This document shows, one piece after another, positions 43,552 through 50,938 of a stretch of 64,000 bases of DNA; the stretch's first letter is position 1, and each line of letters opens with the position of its first letter. Source of the stretch: DASUEB01 sp036275295 (GTDB lineage: Bacteria > Bacteroidota > Bacteroidia > Flavobacteriales_D > Luteibaculaceae); contig DASUEB010000183.1 in the NCBI GenBank assembly GCA_036275295.1, positions 5,560-69,559 on the forward strand, in the 5' to 3' direction. The notes below the pieces were generated by a model. The model was not told where the DNA came from. It ran no database searches and saw nothing but the letters and a program-made list of their open reading frames with translations. Position numbers and translations under genes: made by a program.

Positions 43552-46500
43552 ATGAAAAAGAGTTTACTAGGACTTATTTGTCTACTTGGCCTGTCGGCCG
43601 CAAAAGCCCAGCACGCACCCTGTGCATTCGATGAGAGGCACAACTACATGCTGCAGCACGACGCTGATTATCGCAAAGCGGTTGAGCTCAACGAAGCCGA
43701 AATTCAGCGCATCATTGCTGAGCGAAACAAATTGGGCGGCCAGAAAGCAGAACCTGGCGTGGTGACCATTCCCATCGTTTTCCATGTGATTCACAAAGGT
43801 GAGCCTGTAGGTACTGGAACCAACATATCTGACGCCCAGTTGCAGAGCGCCATCGATGGCATGAACATTCAGTACCGCAACAAATATGCCGATGGAACCA
43901 TTTATGACCCGGCAGGTGTTGACGTTAAAATGGAGTTCTGTTTGGCGCAAAAAGATCCCAACGGGCAGCCTACAACCGGTATCAACCGCGTTGACGGTCG
44001 TTCGGTAGCCAACTATGACACAAAAGGCATTGTTAATGATGGAGGTGGAGGTTCTGGTGTGCCCGACAACGAAACAGCTGTAAAGGCTCTTTCTCGTTGG
44101 GACAACCGCAAATACTACAACGTATGGGTTGTTGCGGCCATCAACGGGGAGAATCCAACGGGTGGTGGAACTCAAGGTTATGCTTACTTTCCAGGAGCCG
44201 GTGCCACGGTTGATGGAACGGTTGTTCTTTACAATGCAACCGGATTCTGCCCATCGGGCTCTTGCCCCGGATTTAACCTAAAAGCCTCTGCTCGTGACAA
44301 CGGAACCATGGTGCACGAAATTGGCCACGCTTTCAGTTTGTACCACACTTTTCAAGGTGGTTCGGACCGAGAGCCAGGCACTTGTCCTCCTGCTGAAACC
44401 GATTGCAACATGCAAGGTGACCGCGTTTGTGATACAGAGCGCCATATTGGAAACCTGGGAGACTGCAAAGCCGTAGGAGCAACAAACTCCTGTACAGGAG
44501 GTAATTACAACGCAGGACTCGCCAAGAACTACATGAATTACACCAACTGCACCCCATTAATTTTCACTCCTGGGCAGCGAGATAGGATCCAATCCACCTT
44601 TGCTGTTGGGGCCGGTAGATACAGCTTAACCCAAAGCGATGGTTGCGACCCTGTTCTTCCGTATGATATTGCCTTAATTAGCATAAGCCAGCCCAAAGGA
44701 TTTTACTGTGACCCGAATGTAGGCGGCAAAATTGTAATAAAGAACACAGGCCAAAACGTCATAACGTCCTTTGAAATTAATATCATAGTTGACGGGACAT
44801 TGATCGGGACCTACAACTGGATTGGTAGCCTAGCTAATAACAAATCAGCGGAAGTAAATATCACTGCTTACCCCATCCTCCCTGGAAGTCACACTTATAG
44901 GTTGGAAGTTGTTCCCGGTTCAATAAACAACAACAATCAACTTGATGGCCTGGCTTCTAACAATACATTAAGTTCTGACTTTGAAGTAATCGGCGACGGA
45001 GTTAAATTAAAAGTCGAGGCTACTAACTACGCGGGGGGAGATAAACTTGTTGTTTACAGGGCTGGTACCAACAATGTTGTTTCAACAATCACACTTCCCG
45101 ATAACACAGCTCTTTCGGATACCTTTAAAGTCGATTTATGCCTTCCGAAGGCTTGTTACGACTTCGAATTTACGGATCTGAATTACCAGCCATTAAACTT
45201 CCCCGATGGTGAGCGAGTGGTTCCTGATATTACTATTAAAGACGACCGCGGATTCACCGTAGCCAATGGTATCATCAAGAAAAACGCCACTGCTGGAAAT
45301 GAGATAGGTATTCCCCGCGTTGAAAAAGTAACCAACATATGTGTACCTTACAATCCCGGTTTCCTGGATGTTGACTTTGTGGCCGATAAATTTGTTGTGG
45401 TAGAAGGAACCAGCATTCAGTTTACGGATCTCTCAACGGTAAGTGCAGGTGCACCTGCCGGTACTGCAGGCGCCAACAGCTGGGCATGGAACTTTGGCGA
45501 CGGCGGAAATGCCAGCGTTAAAAATCCAATCTACCAGTTTAACACAGCAGGTGTTTACACTGTTGAACTCACTGCCAATAACGGTATTGCCCCAATAACT
45601 TCCTCGAAAAAACACTACATCCGAGTAATTCCAGCCCTTACCGGTTGCGACAAAATGGATAACCTCATCACAGGCGAGGCCCCTAACTTCCTGTCGCAAG
45701 TGAATGGTGCACCCGGTTACTTCCCCGGACCTAATGCAGCTGCACCACTGGTATACGCCGAGCAATTCCTTGCCCCGTCTGCCAGCTTGTTACAATCTAT
45801 CGAACTCTACGCAGCGCGTATTTTACCGATGACGGCCAATCCTGAGGCTCAAGTAACCGTTTACGGCAATTCAGCAGGAAAACCCGGCGCCGTAATGTAC
45901 ACCTTTAACGTACCGTTCTCTTCACTAGTGGAAGGCAATTATCAGAAAATCGATTTACCCACTCCAGTGGCTGTAACCGACTTCTTCTATGTGGGGGTTA
46001 CCATGAACACTACTCAAGGCGATACCCTGGTACTGGGTGCAGCCCCTTACCGCGGTGCAAACGATTTCAGCAACACTTCTTTTGCGCTGGTAAACTCAGT
46101 GTGGACACCGGTAACATCTGCCTTCACCGGATCAAGTGCCACGTCTCTTGCCATCCGCGCTACGCTGGCTTTCATCCCGAAAGCAAAATTCGATAGCGAT
46201 GTGGTTCAAACGTGCGTGGGTAAAACCATCAATTACGACGCAACACAAACCACTAATGCCAACAACATCGAATGGACTTTTGAAGGAGGAAACCCTACTA
46301 CGTCGACAGCTACTAAACCTGTTGTTACTTATAATACTCAAGGACCGAAAACGGTTCGCCTGGTGGCCTTTGGAGGTTGTGCGAACAGCGATACGCTCAT
46401 AAAGACTATCAACATTGCGCCTCCTCCTTCACTAGAGATTGAAGTAATCGATGAGGTTTGTATGGGCAAAAACGGAGAAGCCAAAGCTCTTCCCGCTGGT

Positions 46501-47652
46501 GGTTCTGGAAGTTACACCTTCAACTGGAACACTACTCCTGCTCAAACCAGTAGTATTGCTACAGGTCTATCAGCCGGTTCTTATATCTGTACCATGACCG
46601 ATTTGAAGTGCGGTACCGTTACAAAATCAGCTAGCATCGCTAACCTGACCAAACTACCAGACTTCACCGTTGATCAAACCAATACAACTTGCGGACAAAA
46701 CAACGGTACCGCCAAAGCAAACCCTGTGGGTGGGACTGGAACTTATACATACCAATGGACTAAAACGGGTGATGCTGCGTTCAGCCAAACCGGACGAACA
46801 GCGGTTAACTTATCGCCTGGAACGTATACCGTGGAAGTTCGCGACGGATCTTGTAATCCAAACAGCAAAACCATTACTATCCTCTCCTCTGCTGGCGTTA
46901 CCGGCGATGTACAAATGTCATCAACCAGCGCTTGTCAGGGTCAAACGGTAACCCTAACCGCAAACGGAGGTACCAATTATGTTTGGAACGATGGTATAAG
47001 CGATATTGCATTCGTTGAATCCATTACCGTTACGCCATCGAGCACAACGGATTACAGTGTGCGAATTGCGAACAACGAAGGTTGTGCCATCACCCTGAGC
47101 CGCAGAATTGTAGTAACTCAATCGCCCACCGCCATTGCCAGATCGAGCAATAGCAACGGATCGGCCTACAACGATAACTCTACCGTAGATATTCGCGAAG
47201 GTGGATTTGCCTTCTTCTCAAGCTCAGGGTCATTGGGTAATACCTTCACCTGGTTCTTTGGTGACGGCGATTCATCTGACGTGAAAAACCCCTTCCATCA
47301 ATATACCGCTACCGGTTTGTACGAGGTTGTGCTCAGGGTAAAAATTGGAGACTGTGAATCATTCGACACCACCTATGTTGCCGTAGTGAATTCGGTTGGC
47401 ATCAATGAAGTAAGTGCCAAGAACATCGCCATATACCCCAACCCCAGCAGTGGCCTATTTACCATCGATAACAAAGGGAACGACAAAATCACCGCTATCG
47501 AGGTATTTGACCTGGTTGGAAAATCGGTGCTTCGCATCAAACAATTCAATGGATCAACCCTCGATTTGTCGGATATGCCATCGGGATCTTACACCCTCCA
47601 AATACAAACGGAACAATCTACCCAAAGCCTAGTGCTTAAGGTCATCAAATAA
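43552..47652 (+). CDS. Secreted M43 (pappalysin-like) metalloprotease with PKD repeats and T9SS signal
   Basis: A 1366-residue exported protease. The signal peptide is residues 1-19 (MKKSLLGLICLLGLSAAKA). The M43 catalytic domain covers about 60-360: PIVFHVIHKGEPVGTG, LQSAIDGMNIQYRNK, the zinc site HEIGHAFSLYH at residues 255-265, and the Met-turn YMNYTNC near 327. The usual Gly at position 8 of the zinc motif is Ser here. A CARDB-like region lies near 370-480, a PKD domain near 620-690 (WAWNFGDGGNASVKNP), further Ig-like repeats to about 1200, a second PKD near 1230-1265 (FTWFFGDGDSSDVKNP), and a T9SS type A sorting domain at the end (IAIYPNPSSGLFTI). It is probably attached to or released from the surface and digests extracellular protein. 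Confidence 0.93.
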   Translation: MKKSLLGLICLLGLSAAKAQHAPCAFDERHNYMLQHDADYRKAVELNEAEIQRIIAERNKLGGQKAEPGVVTIPIVFHVIHKGEPVGTGTNISDAQLQSAIDGMNIQYRNKYADGTIYDPAGVDVKMEFCLAQKDPNGQPTTGINRVDGRSVANYDTKGIVNDGGGGSGVPDNETAVKALSRWDNRKYYNVWVVAAINGENPTGGGTQGYAYFPGAGATVDGTVVLYNATGFCPSGSCPGFNLKASARDNGTMVHEIGHAFSLYHTFQGGSDREPGTCPPAETDCNMQGDRVCDTERHIGNLGDCKAVGATNSCTGGNYNAGLAKNYMNYTNCTPLIFTPGQRDRIQSTFAVGAGRYSLTQSDGCDPVLPYDIALISISQPKGFYCDPNVGGKIVIKNTGQNVITSFEINIIVDGTLIGTYNWIGSLANNKSAEVNITAYPILPGSHTYRLEVVPGSINNNNQLDGLASNNTLSSDFEVIGDGVKLKVEATNYAGGDKLVVYRAGTNNVVSTITLPDNTALSDTFKVDLCLPKACYDFEFTDLNYQPLNFPDGERVVPDITIKDDRGFTVANGIIKKNATAGNEIGIPRVEKVTNICVPYNPGFLDVDFVADKFVVVEGTSIQFTDLSTVSAGAPAGTAGANSWAWNFGDGGNASVKNPIYQFNTAGVYTVELTANNGIAPITSSKKHYIRVIPALTGCDKMDNLITGEAPNFLSQVNGAPGYFPGPNAAAPLVYAEQFLAPSASLLQSIELYAARILPMTANPEAQVTVYGNSAGKPGAVMYTFNVPFSSLVEGNYQKIDLPTPVAVTDFFYVGVTMNTTQGDTLVLGAAPYRGANDFSNTSFALVNSVWTPVTSAFTGSSATSLAIRATLAFIPKAKFDSDVVQTCVGKTINYDATQTTNANNIEWTFEGGNPTTSTATKPVVTYNTQGPKTVRLVAFGGCANSDTLIKTINIAPPPSLEIEVIDEVCMGKNGEAKALPAGGSGSYTFNWNTTPAQTSSIATGLSAGSYICTMTDLKCGTVTKSASIANLTKLPDFTVDQTNTTCGQNNGTAKANPVGGTGTYTYQWTKTGDAAFSQTGRTAVNLSPGTYTVEVRDGSCNPNSKTITILSSAGVTGDVQMSSTSACQGQTVTLTANGGTNYVWNDGISDIAFVESITVTPSSTTDYSVRIANNEGCAITLSRRIVVTQSPTAIARSSNSNGSAYNDNSTVDIREGGFAFFSSSGSLGNTFTWFFGDGDSSDVKNPFHQYTATGLYEVVLRVKIGDCESFDTTYVAVVNSVGINEVSAKNIAIYPNPSSGLFTIDNKGNDKITAIEVFDLVGKSVLRIKQFNGSTLDLSDMPSGSYTLQIQTEQSTQSLVLKVIK

Positions 47653-47673
47653 GACATAAACACATTTTAACAG

Positions 47674-47700
47674 AGGCCGGTATTCCCGGCCTTTGTTTTT
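47674..47700 (+). terminator. Rho-independent terminator after the M43 protease gene
   Basis: A perfect 7-bp stem, AGGCCGG with CCGGCCT around TATTC, is followed by TTTGTTTTT. It sits only 5 bp before the marR promoter element. Confidence 0.85.
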
Positions 47701-47704
47701 AACG

Positions 47705-47712
47705 TACATTTG
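47705..47712 (+). promoter_or_regulatory. -7 element TACATTTG for marR
   Basis: Exact TAnnTTTG match, 30 bp before the GTG start. The MarR-type palindrome at 47708-47723 overlaps its last five bases, so binding there would block transcription. Confidence 0.55.
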
Positions 47713-47723
47713 TATATACAAAT
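47708..47723. promoter_or_regulatory. Palindrome over the marR promoter, candidate MarR operator 1
   Basis: ATTTGTATATACAAAT is a perfect 16-bp palindrome, the usual size and AT-rich form of MarR-family operators. It overlaps the -7 element and the expected transcription start of marR, so it should mediate autorepression. A close copy lies before yceI. Confidence 0.7.
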
Positions 47724-47741
47724 ATTAAAAAGGAAAATATC

Positions 47742-48191
47742 GTGCGTATTGAAGATGAAATAAAACAGAAACAGTTTAAGTCAGAATACGAGAAATTGCT
47801 GATCAACCTGATTTTTACATCTAACTGGCTTAGTGTTCTTCAGCAGCGCTTTTTCAAGAGCTTCGGTATAACCCCACAACAGTACAACGTGTTGCGCATT
47901 TTGCGCGGCCAAAATCCGAAACCCGCCTCGGTTGGAATGGTACAGGAACGCATGCTCGATAAAAGCAGCAACATAACCCGTTTGGTTGACAAGCTCATCG
48001 AAAAGAACCTGGTAACCCGTTGTGAAAATCCTGAAAATCGGCGTATGCAAGAACTTAGAATTACGGAAAAAGGTTTGTTGTTCTTAGAAGAAATCTCAAG
48101 TAATGCCAACAACGGACTAGAACCTTTCCAGAAATTGAACCTTGAGGAGGCCCAATTGTTTAATGATATGTTGGATCGAATCAGAGGTTAA
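47742..48191 (+). CDS. MarR family transcriptional regulator
   Basis: A 149-residue winged-helix regulator. The start is GTG, preceded by AAGGAAAA, and no in-frame ATG fits nearby. Domain landmarks are QQRFFKSFGITPQQYNVLRI near residue 35-54, the recognition region MLDKSSNITRLVDKLIEK near 75, and the wing ENPENRRMQELRITEKGLLF near 98. MarR proteins act as dimers and usually repress their own operon and nearby genes until a small ligand binds. The palindrome over its own promoter and the near-copy before yceI fit that. The ligand is unknown; the downstream menaquinone genes make a quinone-like or phenolic ligand an obvious candidate, but this is inference. Confidence 0.93.
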   Translation: MRIEDEIKQKQFKSEYEKLLINLIFTSNWLSVLQQRFFKSFGITPQQYNVLRILRGQNPKPASVGMVQERMLDKSSNITRLVDKLIEKNLVTRCENPENRRMQELRITEKGLLFLEEISSNANNGLEPFQKLNLEEAQLFNDMLDRIRG

Positions 48192-48204
48192 AATTTGTTA
48201 CAAT

Positions 48205-48220
48205 ATTTGTAGATACATAT
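48205..48220. promoter_or_regulatory. Near-palindrome upstream of yceI, candidate MarR operator 2
   Basis: ATTTGTAGATACATAT matches the palindrome at 47708-47723 at 14 of 16 positions. It lies 14 bp past the marR stop and 37 bp before the yceI start. A -7-like element, TACTTTTA (48228-48235), follows it, so this site could control a promoter for yceI and the genes behind it. Confidence 0.6.
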
Positions 48221-48256
48221 TTTGTTATTACTTTTATACCACAAATAACACGAAAC

Positions 48257-48766
48257 ATGAAAACTTGGAATTTAGACCCCACCCACTCAGAACTTCAATT
48301 CAAGGTAAAACACCTTGTAATCAGTACCGTAACCGGGACCTTTAAAAGTTTTAACGCCAGCGCTACCACCGATGGTGACGGATTTGAAGGCGCTAAAATT
48401 ACCTTCTCGGCCGACATCGACAGCATTGACACAGGGGTTGAGCAACGCGACGGACACCTTAAGAGCGCTGACTTTTTTGATGCTGCCGCATTTCCTAAGT
48501 TGAGTTTTGAAGGCACTCACCAAGGGGGTAAGCTAAGCGGGCAATTAACCCTTAAAGGTGTTTCAAAACCCGTTTCGCTAGATGTTGACTTTGGAGGAAC
48601 TTCGGTGGACTTCTACGGCAACACCAAGGCTGGATTTGAAGTCACCGGTAAAATTAGCCGCAAGGAGTTTGGATTGACTTGGGATGCCGTTACAGAAGCA
48701 GGTGCCATTGTTGTGTCAGACGAAGTAAAACTCGTTGCCAACATTCAATTGCAATTGGCTAACTAA
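48257..48766 (+). CDS. YceI family protein
   Basis: A 169-residue protein of the YceI lipocalin-like family, members of which bind polyisoprenoids inside a beta-barrel. It begins TWNLDPTHSELQFKVKHLVI directly, without a signal peptide, so unlike E. coli YceI it should be cytoplasmic. Further landmarks are KITFSADIDSIDTGVEQRDG near residue 50, LKSADFFDAAAFPKLSFEGT near 70, GQLTLKGVSKPVSLDVDFGG near 95, and a C-terminal GFEVTGKISRKEFGLTWDAV. It lies between marR and the nitroreductase gene, with a MarR-like site in front. A polyisoprenoid-binding protein ahead of menaquinone genes hints at handling of the isoprenoid tail, but that link is inference. Confidence 0.93.
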   Translation: MKTWNLDPTHSELQFKVKHLVISTVTGTFKSFNASATTDGDGFEGAKITFSADIDSIDTGVEQRDGHLKSADFFDAAAFPKLSFEGTHQGGKLSGQLTLKGVSKPVSLDVDFGGTSVDFYGNTKAGFEVTGKISRKEFGLTWDAVTEAGAIVVSDEVKLVANIQLQLAN

Positions 48767-48775
48767 ATTTGCCAC

Positions 48776-49345
48776 ATGGAAATTTTACAACTATCTCCGG
48801 CGATCGCAAATCGCCGGAGTTTACGCGCTTACGACCCCAGTCGATCGGTCTCTCAAGAACATCTCGATTTGTTATTTGAAGCGGCACGATGGGCCCCCAG
48901 TGCTTTTAACGAACAACCGTGGCGGTTTGTTTACGCCCACCGCGGAGATGAAGCCTTCGATCGATTGTTGTCGTGCCTTGCCCCGAGCAACGCCCTTTGG
49001 GCGCGTAATGCATCTGTATTGCTATTGGTTATAGGCAAGAAAAATTCGAGTCACAACGGAAACTACAATCGCCACTACAGTCACGATGTTGGTCTCGCCA
49101 TGGGCTTGTTGAGCGTTCAGGCTACAGAACTTGGTCTGAATCTGCATCAAATGGGAGGTTACGACGCCCCCAAAGTGGAGGAGCTTTTCCAAATTCCTGA
49201 CGAATTTGAAACCATTAGCATAACCTCGGTGGGATATGCCGGTAACCCGGATGGACTGCCCGAAACACTTCAAGTCAAAGAAACGGCTCCAAGAAGTCGT
49301 AAATCAATTGACGAGATTGCCTTCGAAAACCATTTTCGGGTTTAA
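48776..49345 (+). CDS. Nitroreductase family protein
   Basis: A 189-residue FMN-dependent oxidoreductase of the nitroreductase family. Landmarks are ANRRSLRAYDPSRSVSQEHL at the N-terminus (the FMN-phosphate contact RRSLR), LFEAARWAPSAFNEQPWRFV near residue 35, HDVGLAMGLLSVQATELGLN near 100, and SVGYAGNPDGLP near 150. Such proteins reduce quinones, nitro compounds or flavins with NAD(P)H. The gene starts 9 bp after yceI and is followed by the thioesterase gene after 18 bp. A perfect 10-bp GC-rich hairpin falls at codons 7-15, within reach of the initiating ribosome. A quinone substrate would suit the neighbourhood but is not demonstrated. Confidence 0.92.
   Translation: MEILQLSPAIANRRSLRAYDPSRSVSQEHLDLLFEAARWAPSAFNEQPWRFVYAHRGDEAFDRLLSCLAPSNALWARNASVLLLVIGKKNSSHNGNYNRHYSHDVGLAMGLLSVQATELGLNLHQMGGYDAPKVEELFQIPDEFETISITSVGYAGNPDGLPETLQVKETAPRSRKSIDEIAFENHFRV
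48795..48819 (+). repeat. Perfect hairpin at the start of the nitroreductase gene
   Basis: CTCCGGCGAT (48795-48804) and ATCGCCGGAG (48810-48819) are perfect 10-bp arms, rich in GC, around the five-base loop CGCAA. The stem starts 19 nt into the reading frame. It has no T-run behind it, so it is more likely an RNA structure affecting translation or decay than a terminator. Confidence 0.75.
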
Positions 49346-49363
49346 GTTTGCAAAAACTAGCTC

Positions 49364-49786
49364 ATGATCCCAGCACACCTCGATTTAAAGCTCATCAACA
49401 GTTTCAACAAGGACACCTTGATGGAAACGCTTGGAATTGAATTCACAGCATTTGGATCCGATTTTCTCGAGGCTACCATGCCCGTTGGCAAGCACAACCA
49501 TCAGCCCATGGGTTTGCTTCACGGCGGGGCCAGTATTGCGCTTGCCGAATCTATTGGCAGCTTGGGTTCCGCCCTTATGGTAGACATCAAAAAGTATGCC
49601 GTAGTAGGACTCAATATGCAGGCCAATCATCTCAAAAGCGTGCGAAGTGGCCTAGTAACTGGAAGGGGTGAACTCATTCACAAAGGAAGAAGCACACACA
49701 TCTGGGATATCACCATAAGAGACTCCGAGGGAAACACCATTTCGTTATGTCGGTTTACCAACTTTATTAAGTCTATCGAACCATGA
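49364..49786 (+). CDS. Hotdog-fold thioesterase, probable DHNA-CoA hydrolase (MenI-like)
   Basis: A 140-residue PaaI/YdiI-type hotdog thioesterase. Landmarks are MGLLHGGASIALAESIGSLG near residue 48, with the catalytic Glu at ALAE, VGLNMQANHLKSVRSGLVTG near 85, and the terminal strand STHIWDITIRDSEGNTISLC. Hydrolysis of 1,4-dihydroxy-2-naphthoyl-CoA to the free acid is the missing step between MenB and MenA, and YdiI-type enzymes perform it in E. coli. The location, overlapping menF by 4 bp in a menaquinone operon, makes that assignment likely. Other acyl-CoA substrates cannot be excluded from sequence alone. Confidence 0.85.
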   Translation: MIPAHLDLKLINSFNKDTLMETLGIEFTAFGSDFLEATMPVGKHNHQPMGLLHGGASIALAESIGSLGSALMVDIKKYAVVGLNMQANHLKSVRSGLVTGRGELIHKGRSTHIWDITIRDSEGNTISLCRFTNFIKSIEP

Positions 49787-50781
49787 ATCACAGGCTGAGC
49801 TGCCTCATCAAGTTACCTCATGAGGTACATGTTCGCAGCTACAGTGGGGATGGCATCCTGGTTGACAACAGCAACTGTAAAGGCCAGCGCGGACTCTTAC
49901 TCAATCCATTCGCCTCACAGGATTCGTGGTGGCTCGATGCCGAACCCATCTTCAACCCTATTGACGACATTACTTTTCCGTTCTCACTCGAAAGTACACC
50001 AGCCGATCCTACCCTCTCTTTCACGGAATATAACGAACTTTTTAATAAAGCCCAACAGGCCATTATTCAAGGGCAATTTGAGAAACTGGTTCTATCGAGA
50101 ATCATCTATCACCCGAGACAAAATGATGTCCTTCAATCCTTTAAGACTCTTTGCTCGACGTACCCAAGAGCCACAGTCTATCTGCTAAACAGTTCCGTTT
50201 TTGGAGTGTGGATTGGAGCAACTCCTGAGGTGTTGATGTCAGGCAACAGATCGGAGCAATTCTGCCATGCACTAGCAGGGACGCGTTGGAAAAACGAGGA
50301 GATGCCATGGGGTGAAAAAGAATTGCGAGAGCAGCGGCTGGTGGCTGAGTATATTGAATCCGTTATTCAATCGAGTTCTATAAAGTTCGCAAAAAGCGCC
50401 TTGGAATCCACCAGCCAAGGGCACCTTCAGCACCTCTTGACCACCTATGTTACGCATGCTTCACTCGATGAAGCTCTCGCGCTAGCCTTCTCGCTTCACC
50501 CCACCCCGGCCGTGAGCGGGTTGCCCAAACAGCGTTCTGTGGATTGGCTTTTGAATCATGAATCACACAACAGAGAACTATACACCGGCATCATTGGAAT
50601 AGTCGATAGCGATTTTCTTCACCTCAACGTGAACTTGCGTTGTGCGAAGCTCCTCGAAAGCGCGGTGAAATGTTATGTCGGCGGAGGTGTAACGTCAGAA
50701 TCCATTTGCGAAACCGAATTCCAAGAAACGGAGCAAAAAAGCATGGTGATTGCCGCTGCCTTCCGTCGCGAGCGACATTAA
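49783..50781 (+). CDS. menF: Isochorismate synthase (MenF)
   Basis: Mg-dependent conversion of chorismate to isochorismate, the first menaquinone-specific step. The 332-residue protein belongs to the chorismate-utilising enzyme family. Landmarks are KLVLSRIIYHPRQNDVLQSF near residue 105, GVWIGATPEVLMSGNR near 145, HALAGTRWKNEEMPWGEKEL near 165, HPTPAVSGLPKQRSVDWL near 242, HNRELYTGIIGIVDSDFL near 265, and the C-terminal CYVGGGVTSESICETEFQET. It is shorter than E. coli MenF, because the N-terminal half of the fold is reduced, as is common in this phylum. It overlaps the thioesterase gene by 4 bp and is separated from menD by 157 bp. Confidence 0.94.
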   Translation: MNHRLSCLIKLPHEVHVRSYSGDGILVDNSNCKGQRGLLLNPFASQDSWWLDAEPIFNPIDDITFPFSLESTPADPTLSFTEYNELFNKAQQAIIQGQFEKLVLSRIIYHPRQNDVLQSFKTLCSTYPRATVYLLNSSVFGVWIGATPEVLMSGNRSEQFCHALAGTRWKNEEMPWGEKELREQRLVAEYIESVIQSSSIKFAKSALESTSQGHLQHLLTTYVTHASLDEALALAFSLHPTPAVSGLPKQRSVDWLLNHESHNRELYTGIIGIVDSDFLHLNVNLRCAKLLESAVKCYVGGGVTSESICETEFQETEQKSMVIAAAFRRERH

Positions 50782-50911
50782 ATCGGCAAGGGTGCTTTAG
50801 CTCTCTTGAGGAATGGTTACAAATTCTAAATACCCAAACCTGCTGTTCGGCCAAATCACCGCTGCTAAAACCGACGGACTGCGCTGTGAATACCACAAAA
50901 ATATTAACTGG

Positions 50912-50930
50912 TTCACACGGTGTTTGTGAA
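50912..50930. repeat. Inverted repeat just before menD
   Basis: TTCACA (50912-50917) and TGTGAA (50925-50930) are perfect arms around CGGTGTT, ending 8 bp before the menD ATG. It could be a protein-binding site or an RNA hairpin at the menD ribosome-binding region. It is the only such element in the 157-bp menF-menD gap. Confidence 0.35.
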
Positions 50931-50938
50931 TCAGACGA

